Of a stretch of 10,112 nucleotides of DNA, positions 1 through 6,656 are shown piece after piece (within the stretch, counting starts at the first letter, position 1; every line of letters starts with the position of its first letter). The position numbers and the translations under genes were made by a program. The DNA is from an uncultured Thiotrichaceae bacterium (GTDB taxonomy: Bacteria > Pseudomonadota > Gammaproteobacteria > Thiotrichales > Thiotrichaceae): NCBI GenBank assembly GCA_938038645.1, contig CALHTA010000298.1:1-10112 (forward strand), written 5' to 3'. Under the pieces are notes generated by a model that did no database searches, had not been told where the DNA came from, and saw nothing but the letters and a program-made list of their open reading frames with translations.

Positions 1-950
1 GGATTACCATTACGCTCCTGATACAACAAGCTGCCAACAGGAGCTCGTCGATTAGCCTGTGCGTCAAATGCATTGTTGTTTTCATCCACCATTCTGAATT
101 CAAGCGTCGCAGTTGCACCAAGGATTTCTTTTGCCTTGGTAGGGTCTTGAACACCCGGTAATTGAACCACAATACGCTCAAGGCCTTGCTGTTGAATAAT
201 TGGCTCAGAAACACCAAGTTCATTCACTCGATTTCGAAGTGTTGTAATATTCTGCTGAAGTGCGAGCTTCTTCGTATCAATCAGGTTTTGCTTGCTGATG
301 ACAGCGCTTAAAGCCGTACCCTTAGTCGCTTCAATCTGAGTAAATTCAAGCTGTCCTTGATACTGACGGTTATATTCTTTTAAACCAGCATCAAGCGCTG
401 CTTGATCCTTAAATTTAACAGTAAGGCTGTCATCCTTTTCTCTAATGACGCCCAAATACCTAAGCTTTTTCTCTCTTAGATAGCCACCCAACTCATCTTT
501 GTAGCGTGAAACGGCTTTATTAACCGCCTCGTCCATGTCAACTTCCATAAGGAAGTGAACACCTCCACGAAGGTCTAAGCCTAGGTACATAGGTTGTGCA
601 CCTGCACCACCTAGCCAGTCTGGAGTTGTTGGAGCAAGATTCAGAGCAACTGTGTATTTACTGCCGAGGGTGGCTTTTACTGGATCTACCGCTGCAAACT
701 GCGCATCAGTGTCAGCAAAGTGCACCATCAACTTGCCGTCTTTATCTTCAATTTTCTTGATAGCAATATTCGCATCAGTCAATGATTTAGTAATTGACTC
801 TCGCTCATTCCCTGCAAAGCTATCATTAGTATTGGACAATGATATCTGCAGTGCTGGATTTGATGGATACAGGTTTGGCATCGCATAAATAAAACCGATA
901 GCACAAACTGCAATCAATAGCAGATATTTCCAAAGTGGATTTTGATTCAT
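1..950 (-). CDS. secD: Protein translocase subunit SecD (N-terminal part, runs off the left edge)
   Basis: SecD is a membrane subunit of the SecDF-YajC complex, which uses the proton gradient to help pull exported proteins out of the SecYEG channel on the periplasmic side. The first 316 residues are present, about half of a normal SecD of roughly 615. A membrane segment lies at residues 8-25, ending in AMPNLYP, as in E. coli. The family signature LGLDLRGGVHFLMEVDMD is at 121-138. Later stretches such as NELGVSEP and AKEILGATATLEFRMV match the periplasmic P1 region of E. coli SecD. The ATG at 950 has a weak GGA Shine-Dalgarno 8 nt upstream. The gene is 64 nt downstream of yajC, and secF would be expected beyond the left edge. 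No frameshift is seen. The family call is very secure. Confidence 0.98.
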   Translation of the reverse strand, partial: MNQNPLWKYLLLIAVCAIGFIYAMPNLYPSNPALQISLSNTNDSFAGNERESITKSLTDANIAIKKIEDKDGKLMVHFADTDAQFAAVDPVKATLGSKYTVALNLAPTTPDWLGGAGAQPMYLGLDLRGGVHFLMEVDMDEAVNKAVSRYKDELGGYLREKKLRYLGVIREKDDSLTVKFKDQAALDAGLKEYNRQYQGQLEFTQIEATKGTALSAVISKQNLIDTKKLALQQNITTLRNRVNELGVSEPIIQQQGLERIVVQLPGVQDPTKAKEILGATATLEFRMVDENNNAFDAQANRRAPVGSLLYQERNGN

Positions 951-972
951 TTTTATAATCCGGTTATGCAAA

Positions 973-992
973 AGCCCTGAAAAATCAGGGCT
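973..992 (-). terminator. Intergenic hairpin between yajC and secD
   Basis: This is a perfect 8-bp inverted repeat, AGCCCTGA and TCAGGGCT, with a 4-nt loop. Read on the minus strand it is followed by TTTGC, so the U-tract is short. It sits 22 nt after the yajC stop and 22 nt before the secD start. It could be a weak intrinsic terminator (attenuator) lowering secD relative to yajC, or an mRNA processing or stability element. A full terminator seems unlikely because secD has no obvious promoter in the remaining gap. Confidence 0.5.
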
Positions 993-1014
993 GTAATCGT
1001 TTGTTATTAGAAAA

Positions 1015-1341
1015 TTACAGGTTCTTCATCGTGCCTTTAGGCATTACTTGAGCAACCGCCTGGCGCTGGACTTTAATCGACGTATTATCTGACACGCTCA
1101 TTTCAATAAAGTTATCGCCAACGTTGGTTACTTTACCGATAATACCGCCACCTGCAACAACCTCGTCACCCTTTGTAATGGAATCAATGAGTGCTTTGTG
1201 CTCTTTTGCGCGTTTTTGCTGCGGACGAATGATCATGAAGTACATGATACCGAAGAAAATCGCCATCATTATAATCAACTGTAAGCCACCACCCTGAGGT
1301 GCTGCATCTGCAGCCATCGCGTCTGAAATGAAAAAGTTCAT
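1015..1341 (-). CDS. yajC: Sec translocon accessory protein YajC
   Basis: YajC is a small single-span inner-membrane protein that co-purifies with SecDF and is not essential in E. coli. The product has 108 residues, a usual length. A short N-terminal region rich in Ala and Gly is followed by a membrane helix at about residues 19-38 (LQLIIMMAIFFGIMYFMIIR). The family hallmark RPQQKRAKEHK starts at residue 39. The cytoplasmic part carries GDEVVAGGGIIGKV, the conserved beta-rich core. The ATG at 1341 has a good GGAG Shine-Dalgarno (1348-1351) 6 nt upstream. The gene lies between epmA and secD on the same strand. In E. coli and many relatives the gene before yajC is tgt, so epmA in that place is notable. 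The identification is secure. Confidence 0.97.
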   Translation of the reverse strand: MNFFISDAMAADAAPQGGGLQLIIMMAIFFGIMYFMIIRPQQKRAKEHKALIDSITKGDEVVAGGGIIGKVTNVGDNFIEMSVSDNTSIKVQRQAVAQVMPKGTMKNL

Positions 1342-1438
1342 AGTGTTCTCCGAGGTTTAAATTTGAGTGTTACGTTAGTTTTCCTGCCGTGAGCAGAATA
1401 ATTTGGTGCACAGTATGCCACATTTTGTTGTGCTGTAA
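1342..1438 (-). other. epmA-yajC intergenic gap, no clear signal
   Basis: This 97-nt gap separates the epmA stop from the yajC start. It holds the yajC Shine-Dalgarno but no T-tailed hairpin and no convincing -35/-10 pair. A weak TATTCT with no matching -35 is present. Read-through from efp-epmA into yajC-secD is therefore plausible, though a weak internal promoter cannot be excluded. Confidence 0.4.
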
Positions 1439-2410
1439 TTATGCATTTTCCCAGCTGAAGTTCATCACCTGTTTGATCTCAGATACCCCGTTTTGTAACA
1501 TTAGTACGCGGTCAATTCCAATTGCGATGCCTGAACATTCCGGGAGGCCTGCTTTTGTTGCTGCCAAGAAGCGTTGATCAATCGCTTCTAATGGTAAATT
1601 CATTTTGCGACGAGTGTCTAACTCGTTTTTCAGTACGGTCTCATTTTTTGCAGCGGAGGTAAGCTCTTCATAGCCATTACCAAGCTCTAAGTTTCCAGCA
1701 TAAACCTCGAAACGCTTTGCGATTAACACGTCTGGATGGTCTATTGAAAACTCTGTTTTTGCTAAAGCACTTTGAGATCCCGGGTAATCGTAAACAAACG
1801 TTAAACGATCTTTTGGGAAAAGAGGCTCAATGCAATGAGAAAGCAGTAAATCTAAAGCGGATTGACGATCCAGATCCCCTATAAACCCTGGCACAAGATC
1901 ATTTACTGCTGAGTTAATCAATTGCTCATTAACTGTATGGGGGTCAAAGCCTAAATTATCAAGAAACAGTGACGCATAAGATGTGTAATGACTTTCTTTA
2001 GTGATATTTGGAATCAAAGAAAGTAGCAGGGTATTCACTTCTGTCATGAGCGTGGATAACTTAAAACCTAAGCGGTAATACTCGAGCATAGTGAACTCGG
2101 CATTGTGCTGACGAGAAGAGGGTTCTGCCCGCCATACTTTACAAATCTGATAGATATCGCCACTGCCTGCAGCCAGTAGACGTTTCATTGCATACTCAGG
2201 AGAGGTATGAAGATAGCGTTGTTCTTCTTGGCCTGTTTGCGTTGTTGCTACTTTTAACGACTCTATAAATGGGTCGGTATTTGCGGCAGATGAGAGTGCT
2301 GGAGTTTCAACCTCAAGCACTCCTTTTTCATAGAAAAACTCTCGAATTTTACGCAGCATGTTGGCACGTTCAATTCGGCTATGTTGGTCGCCGCTAGGTT
2401 CCCAATGCAT
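1439..2410 (-). CDS. epmA: EF-P--(R)-beta-lysine ligase EpmA (PoxA/GenX/YjeA)
   Basis: EpmA is a truncated class II lysyl-tRNA synthetase paralogue. It activates (R)-beta-lysine with ATP and attaches it to Lys34 of EF-P instead of to tRNA. The product has 323 residues (E. coli 325) and, like its family, lacks the anticodon-binding domain. Class II motif 1 is at about 31-40 (VLEVETPALS), the HTSPEYAMKRLL block at 68-79, motif 2 with HNAEFTMLEYYR at 102-113, and motif 3 with CSGIAIGIDR at 292-301. Ala296 aligns with E. coli Ala298, the position that separates EpmA (Ala) from true LysRS (Gly), which supports beta-lysine ligase rather than LysRS. The ATG at 2410 starts only 3 nt after the efp stop, so the two genes are almost certainly co-transcribed. 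A weak AAGAAG Shine-Dalgarno lies inside the end of efp. EpmB is not in the window. Confidence 0.96.
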   Translation of the reverse strand: MHWEPSGDQHSRIERANMLRKIREFFYEKGVLEVETPALSSAANTDPFIESLKVATTQTGQEEQRYLHTSPEYAMKRLLAAGSGDIYQICKVWRAEPSSRQHNAEFTMLEYYRLGFKLSTLMTEVNTLLLSLIPNITKESHYTSYASLFLDNLGFDPHTVNEQLINSAVNDLVPGFIGDLDRQSALDLLLSHCIEPLFPKDRLTFVYDYPGSQSALAKTEFSIDHPDVLIAKRFEVYAGNLELGNGYEELTSAAKNETVLKNELDTRRKMNLPLEAIDQRFLAATKAGLPECSGIAIGIDRVLMLQNGVSEIKQVMNFSWENA

Positions 2411-2413
2411 AGT

Positions 2414-2986
2414 TTATGCTTCTTTAGCACGCGATAAATATTCACCAGTACGGGTATCAATTTTCACTAGCTCGCCTTCTTCTACGAAAAGAGGGACTTT
2501 AATCGCCGCGCCTGTTTCAACAATGGCTGGCTTAGTTGCACCTTGTGCTGTATTCCCTTGGATGCCTGGATCGCATTCTGTGATTTTTAGCACAACAAAA
2601 TTTGGTGGCGAGATGCTTAAAGGTTCACCGTTCCACAGTGTTACTATGTAAGTTTCTTGATCTTTTAACCAATTTAAAACATCGGCAACAGCAGTAGAAG
2701 AAGCTTGATATTGTTCAAAAGAGGTTGGCTCCATAAAGTGCCAGTATTCACCATCTGTGTAGAGGTATTCAGCGTTAACTTCCATCACATCCGCAGCTTC
2801 AACTTTCTCGCCAGACTTAAAGGTCTTATCTAAAACCCGACCTGATTTGAGGTTACGAATCTTTACTCGACTAAAAGCTTGGCCTTTGCCCGGTTTAACG
2901 AATTCATTTTCTATTATGTTGTAAGGGTCGCCATCCATCATGAACTTGAGGCCACTCTTGAATTCGCTGGTATTGTAACTAGCCAC
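2414..2986 (-). CDS. efp: Translation elongation factor P
   Basis: EF-P binds between the P and E sites of stalled ribosomes and promotes peptide bond formation at proline runs. The product has 190 residues (E. coli 188) and aligns from end to end. Its three beta-barrel domains are an N-terminal KOW-like domain with the loop [11 protein letters not shown] (28-38), a middle domain containing [12 protein letters not shown], and a C-terminal OB domain ending [26 protein letters not shown]. Lys34 at the loop tip is the residue that EpmA modifies. The start codon is GTG (2986-2984), not ATG. It is fixed by alignment to the E. coli N-terminus MATYY and by a strong AGGAG Shine-Dalgarno 9 nt upstream; the next internal Met would remove the first strands. 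efp leads the leftward run. In E. coli the divergent neighbour is epmB, but here it is a PilZ-like gene. Confidence 0.98.
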   Translation of the reverse strand: MASYNTSEFKSGLKFMMDGDPYNIIENEFVKPGKGQAFSRVKIRNLKSGRVLDKTFKSGEKVEAADVMEVNAEYLYTDGEYWHFMEPTSFEQYQASSTAVADVLNWLKDQETYIVTLWNGEPLSISPPNFVVLKITECDPGIQGNTAQGATKPAIVETGAAIKVPLFVEEGELVKIDTRTGEYLSRAKEA

Positions 2987-3018
2987 TTGATTATGCTCCT
3001 GATAAAACTAATCCGGAC

Positions 3019-3024
3019 ATAATA
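3019..3024 (-). promoter_or_regulatory. Possible -10 element for efp
   Basis: On the minus strand the bases read TATTAT, five of six matches to the sigma-70 -10 consensus, about 33 nt before the efp GTG start. No good -35 hexamer lies at the right spacing, so this is only a candidate. A second option is TTGGCA further upstream (around 3066-3071) with a poor -10. The efp run must have a promoter in this gap, because the neighbour is divergent. Confidence 0.25.
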
Positions 3025-3087
3025 ACTGGAAAACAGCCTTTAAGATAAGTTTTTAAAAGGATTACTTGCCAAAATACTTATTCGCAT

Positions 3088-3098
3088 CCGTCGGACGG
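3088..3098. promoter_or_regulatory. Short palindrome in the efp/PilZ divergent region
   Basis: CCGTC-G-GACGG is an 11-bp perfect palindrome with one central base. It is GC-rich within otherwise AT-rich intergenic DNA, and lies 13 nt upstream of the proposed -35 of the rightward gene. It could be an operator for the divergent promoters. A short palindrome like this can also arise by chance, and no regulator is recognised. Confidence 0.2.
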
Positions 3099-3110
3099 TT
3101 GTCACTAAAT

Positions 3111-3139
3111 TAAACAGTTGGTGGTATAGTTTTTATAAC
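3111..3139 (+). promoter_or_regulatory. Candidate sigma-70 promoter for the PilZ-like gene
   Basis: TAAACA at 3111-3116 (four of six matches to TTGACA) and TATAAC at 3134-3139 (five of six to TATAAT) are separated by exactly 17 bases. The start codon lies 28 nt after the -10. The region is AT-rich. An alternative reading, TTGGTG at 3118-3123 with AATAAT at 3141-3146, also has 17-base spacing. This is pattern matching only. Confidence 0.4.
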
Positions 3140-3167
3140 TAATAATAAAAATCAAGTGGAGAGGTTG

Positions 3168-4859
3168 ATGAGCCTGCTTTCAAGCCCCGCAAAAAAGAAA
3201 ACAGATGCCGTTTTATTAACATCAGTGTCACAAGCGAAAAACTGGGTCCAAGACCTACCGCTAACCAATATGGGCGAAGTCACACGTGTTTTATATCAGA
3301 GTTTAGTGGCCTTGAATCAACACCCATTGGCGCCGGCAGTCCGTATCGAAATAACAGAAGTATTATTGCCATATGTCAATATTGCACTGGAAAACTTGGA
3401 CCGTCACTTTTCAACTCGATCTTTCCCTTTGCCAGAACGAAGCCAAAAAGTATTTGATCTAAAGCAAGCGTTACAATTAGAGCTAGCAGGTTCGTATCAG
3501 CTGGCCGCTTTAGATATGTTAACTCGTGGAGGCGATAGCCAGAAGCGTTTAACCGTAGCTATAGGAAGGGCTATCCGATACATGGGACGCACGCTCGTTA
3601 ACAGTTATGGTATTTACGTTAAATCGAAGCCCAATATTTGGCACGACATACACCATTTGTACTTGTTAGCTTGCGAAAATTTGGTGCATCAAAAACCGAT
3701 TCCAGAAAGCCTTGACGGACGAAGTGAACCGTTCACTATCGAGTCTTATTATAAACTATTCAACCTGGTAGCATTGGGTGTCCCCAACAGCTTGAGACAA
3801 GGTGAAATCGATCGCCTCGAGAAGTTTTTTGCCAGTGTCATAAACACGGTTGATATTCTAGATGACGTTGATAGCATTAAGGGAGATTATGCCCATATCG
3901 CACTACTGAACAGTGATGAGCCTGCGGCGCTGATGCCTGCGAGCGAAGTGCTGAATTCTCCAACAAGTCGAATCTTTGACGTGTCTAAGATCGAAGATGT
4001 TTTAAAAGACTTTATTCAGATGACCTCTAACTCTAGTTTTGGCTTGCACGAAGATCAGCCTATGCTGAATCGTGGTTTGGCCAACCGCCTGTTGTCTAGA
4101 TTAACTTCTTCAAGTAGCCGCAAGAATAAACGATTTGATAGAGATGATGTTGCGGGTGTAGTGATGCGCTTAAGTGATGTTTTCTCAGTCGTTGCAGTAA
4201 GCGGTGCTACTGAAGAAAGCGTAGAAGAAACAACTAACGCAGAAGATGAGCTGTATGAAAAACTATCCTATGGTGAAGCAGCTTCAAGTCCTTGGGTAGA
4301 AATTGATATTGAAACCTCTTTAGAAGATACAGATATCGAGATTCAACCTTGGTATATCGATAATAGTAGTGCCAAAGGGTATTGTTTTCGTCAAAAAGTC
4401 ATTGAGCCTTCTTCTGCGAGGGTAGGTGAAGTTTTGGCACTGCGTGATCCTGCTGATCAATCTGATAATTGGCAAATTGCAGTGATCCGGTGGATGGATT
4501 TTTATCGGGATAAAGGTTTATGTTTTGGTGCAGAGCTGCTTTCTCCGAGAGCAGTGAGTATATCGATTAGTGCAATTATCAATCGTGAGGTACCTCAGAG
4601 GCTGCCTATTAATGGATTGATGTTGCCAAAAATTGAGGCAATAAGAGATGAGCCCTCCCTACTGCTACCCGGCCATATGCTGCTGATAGAAGATATTTTG
4701 AAAATTAATATTGGTGATCGAGAAGAGCAGGTTCAACTGATTGCCATTGATGAATGTTTGGGTAGCTTTGCCTATTGCCAATATGTTGTATTGGACCAAA
4801 AAGATAACGAGCCAGACGAGGAAGAAAGTGACTTCAGCGATGTCTGGGATTTCATCTAG
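3168..4859 (+). CDS. PilZ-like domain protein with a long helical N-terminal half (putative c-di-GMP receptor)
   Basis: I recognise a PilZ-like C-terminal region but no named gene. The 563-residue product has no signal peptide or membrane segment, so it is probably cytosolic. Residues 1-300 look almost wholly helical, with an aromatic and leucine-rich pattern like a repeat or scaffold domain. RKNKR at 318-322 fits the PilZ RxxxR motif, followed by a strand-like VAGVVMRLSDVFSVVAV. An acidic insertion spans about 346-394. NSSAKG at 399-404 then fits the second PilZ motif, D/NxSxxG. The later strands include VGEVLAL, WQIAVIRWMD and LCFGAELL, a PilZ-barrel rhythm. The tail is acidic (EPDEEESDFSD). 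The ATG at 3168 is preferred over an in-frame GTG at 3156 because GGAG at 3158-3161 is 6 nt before it and overlaps the GTG. Ligand binding is inferred from motifs only. Confidence 0.7.
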   Translation: MSLLSSPAKKKTDAVLLTSVSQAKNWVQDLPLTNMGEVTRVLYQSLVALNQHPLAPAVRIEITEVLLPYVNIALENLDRHFSTRSFPLPERSQKVFDLKQALQLELAGSYQLAALDMLTRGGDSQKRLTVAIGRAIRYMGRTLVNSYGIYVKSKPNIWHDIHHLYLLACENLVHQKPIPESLDGRSEPFTIESYYKLFNLVALGVPNSLRQGEIDRLEKFFASVINTVDILDDVDSIKGDYAHIALLNSDEPAALMPASEVLNSPTSRIFDVSKIEDVLKDFIQMTSNSSFGLHEDQPMLNRGLANRLLSRLTSSSSRKNKRFDRDDVAGVVMRLSDVFSVVAVSGATEESVEETTNAEDELYEKLSYGEAASSPWVEIDIETSLEDTDIEIQPWYIDNSSAKGYCFRQKVIEPSSARVGEVLALRDPADQSDNWQIAVIRWMDFYRDKGLCFGAELLSPRAVSISISAIINREVPQRLPINGLMLPKIEAIRDEPSLLLPGHMLLIEDILKINIGDREEQVQLIAIDECLGSFAYCQYVVLDQKDNEPDEEESDFSDVWDFI

Positions 4860-4896
4860 GTTACAGCTGATCTAATAACTTGGTTCGATAGTCTGT

Positions 4897-4929
4897 CTAC
4901 CGGCTGCGTTGTATGTGGCAAGCCGGTAG
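4897..4929 (+). promoter_or_regulatory. Perfect 9-bp hairpin just before the REC/PAS/EAL-like gene
   Basis: CTACCGGCT (4897-4905) and AGCCGGTAG (4921-4929) are exact reverse complements around a 15-nt loop, in the 80-nt gap between the two signalling genes. The 3' arm ends 10 nt before the ATG at 4940 and covers GGTAG, the only purine-rich stretch at a normal Shine-Dalgarno distance. It could therefore limit ribosome access. It is followed by only TTTCT, so it is a poor intrinsic terminator. The alternatives are partial termination between the genes or an RNA stability element. Confidence 0.45.
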
Positions 4930-4939
4930 TTTCTAGGCT

Positions 4940-6574
4940 ATGCGTAATCCCACTCTTAATAGCATCGTTATTGGCTTCACTGAAGCGCAGCATACTGCTG
5001 TGGTTCGGCAGCTTAGGTCTGCGTACGCTTCTTTAAGAGTTAATGAGGCTGCTCTTAAGCCCGATGTCTTTGAATTATTTTTAAATCGATCCTCTGTCGA
5101 TATTGTCTTTTTAAAATATAATGCTAAGGCAAACTTCATTCCTTTATTTAAAAAACTTCGCAGCAATAACATAGACTGTATTGTTGTTGAGTTGATTGAC
5201 CCCACTCAGCATTTCATTGACGACGATGTGCCATTCGTTCAGGTCGGGTTACAAAAATGTCGTCTGATACATAGCGCCGAGTTGCGTGAGTTTGATCTGG
5301 CTTTGCAGTTTGTAATGCAATACGTCATATTGAAAAAAGACTTTCGACGATGTAAATCATTACTTCACTTGTCAGAAAGTCGAATGCTGAAGTTGGTTGA
5401 CTCCAGTAATCATGCAATTGCGCTCATGGCTGATGGGAAGTTCATTCATGCTAATATCCCTTTTCTTGTCATGTTTTCGGCAGAGTCTATTGCTGAATTA
5501 AAGCGTTTTCCCTTAAAAAAACTCATCGACGTTAACGAGTACGAGGTTTTTGCTAAATACCTAGCGAGTGTGACAAGCTCCTCCAAGTTCAATGCAGATC
5601 TAGTGCTAACAATGCGACGAACATCAGGTGCTCCTTTTAATGCAAAGGTCCAGGTGTCTCCTGTCGTTTCAAATGGTCGGCGTTGTTTTCAGGTATGGGT
5701 CGAACAACGCGCACCAGCATTTAGTGAGGAAGAAATTCCCGTCACAAAAACTTTAAACATTTGGGACATGCCTGTTGCTCAAGTTGAAACAGTTGATGCC
5801 AATCCATTTGATAGTGTTCTGCCTGTTGAAAAGAAGGGTGATGGCGAATTGGAAGACAGTCTAGATGTTTTACAGCGTGAGTTGCTTGCCGATGAGTCGG
5901 TGAAACTTCGTTTCAGAGAGCTTCATGATCCTAGAAATCGCCGTTTAAATACTGCTTGGGTTAAACTGGATGTCGACCCAGAAAATTTTCGGATGGTTAA
6001 CTCTTTGCTAACAAGAAATGCCCCCTCTGCATCGACGGTATATGGAAGTTTTTGGGATCACTTGATGCTTAAATTAGTGATAGAGTCACTTAGTTTGGAG
6101 GCAATTTCACAAAGAAACTATTTAGTGACTTTAACGGCCAATTCATCGGCTAACACTGAAATGATGGTATGGCTTTATAGGCAGTTAAAAAAGCTTGGAA
6201 AAGCGAGTCAGCAGCTCACATTTGTTATTGATGCCGATATGCAAATGAATCGCATTCCTCAGATGAATAAAATCACTTCGCTGCTGAAAAAAACGGGTTG
6301 TAATATCGCATTAAGCAATTTTTCAGTTGATACAACGCCCTTGTTTTTGTTTAAAAGCATAAAGCCGTCACAGGTGATTTTTGATAGCCAGTGGATGGAT
6401 GAAATGAAAAGCAAGAATGATAATGGCTTATTTATTCAACGTTTTGTAAAGAAGCTTGAGACTCTTGGAGCCTCCGTATTGGTTCCGCAGTCAAAACAAA
6501 AAGATCAGGATCGACTGTTCGTACTGACAGGTGCTTCCATTGGTCAGGAAATACCTACTCAGTATTGTGCATAG
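4940..6574 (+). CDS. Degenerate receiver-PAS-EAL-like protein (probably non-catalytic c-di-GMP signalling protein)
   Basis: The 544-residue product has a domain order resembling FimX-type proteins without the GGDEF domain. Residues 1-130 look like a response-regulator receiver fold; after strand DIVFL (54-58) the usual phospho-acceptor Asp is Lys59. Residues about 146-255 look like a PAS domain (MLKLVDSSNHAIALMADGKF onwards). An acidic linker follows. Residues about 322-535 resemble an EAL domain that has lost its catalytic motifs: TAWVKL (338-343) stands where E(A/V)LLR is expected, SNFSVD (459-464) replaces DDFGTG, and VIFDSQWMDEM is the remnant of the I-K-x-D-x-x-F strand. Phosphodiesterase activity is therefore very unlikely, and a binding or adaptor role is inferred. 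The ATG at 4940 has a weak Shine-Dalgarno and a hairpin just upstream. The gene lies 80 nt after the PilZ-like gene. Confidence 0.72.
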   Translation: MRNPTLNSIVIGFTEAQHTAVVRQLRSAYASLRVNEAALKPDVFELFLNRSSVDIVFLKYNAKANFIPLFKKLRSNNIDCIVVELIDPTQHFIDDDVPFVQVGLQKCRLIHSAELREFDLALQFVMQYVILKKDFRRCKSLLHLSESRMLKLVDSSNHAIALMADGKFIHANIPFLVMFSAESIAELKRFPLKKLIDVNEYEVFAKYLASVTSSSKFNADLVLTMRRTSGAPFNAKVQVSPVVSNGRRCFQVWVEQRAPAFSEEEIPVTKTLNIWDMPVAQVETVDANPFDSVLPVEKKGDGELEDSLDVLQRELLADESVKLRFRELHDPRNRRLNTAWVKLDVDPENFRMVNSLLTRNAPSASTVYGSFWDHLMLKLVIESLSLEAISQRNYLVTLTANSSANTEMMVWLYRQLKKLGKASQQLTFVIDADMQMNRIPQMNKITSLLKKTGCNIALSNFSVDTTPLFLFKSIKPSQVIFDSQWMDEMKSKNDNGLFIQRFVKKLETLGASVLVPQSKQKDQDRLFVLTGASIGQEIPTQYCA

Positions 6575-6597
6575 TTCGTACAATGACAGATAAGATC

Positions 6598-6616
6598 AAT
6601 AATAAAAATTAACTGG
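6598..6616 (+). repeat. Second copy of an AT-rich 19-nt intergenic motif
   Basis: AATAATAAAAATTAACTGG at 6598-6616 matches AATAATAAAAATCAAGTGG at 3141-3159 in 17 of 19 positions, with an identical first 12 bases. Both copies lie on the plus strand, in the gap before the first gene of a rightward block (PilZ-like gene, glycan cluster). In the first copy the 3' end runs into the Shine-Dalgarno; in the second it lies 40 nt before the ATG. It could be a shared leader or promoter element, or AT-rich coincidence. Confidence 0.25.
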
Positions 6617-6656
6617 TAATTCCTGCAGGTCATTGCCAAGGCAAGCTACTAAACTT

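Noticed and set aside
652..888. Plus-strand open frame of 78 codons
   Set aside because: It lies wholly antisense to the clear SecD reading frame, with no family resemblance.
1397..1415. Sigma-54-like TGGCAT...TGCA on the minus strand before yajC
   Set aside because: The GG to GC spacing is 8 bases instead of the required 10, so it does not fit a sigma-54 promoter.
2263..2651. Open frames on both strands across the epmA/efp junction
   Set aside because: They overlap the securely identified epmA and efp in other frames and have no recognisable domains.
4933..5205. Minus-strand open frame of 90 codons over the start of the EAL-like gene
   Set aside because: It is antisense to a longer frame with domain-like content; nothing recognisable in the translation.
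6622..6644. Palindromes CCTGCAGG and TTGCC-AA-GGCAA before the propeller gene
   Set aside because: They are short, have no T-tract and no known operator match; they can arise by chance and do not form a convincing terminator.
6633..6656. TTG start at 6633 for the formyltransferase/propeller protein
   Set aside because: The possible GCAGG ribosome site is only 3 nt away, and the extra 8 residues add nothing to the fold; ATG at 6657 places the first strand normally. Not fully excluded.
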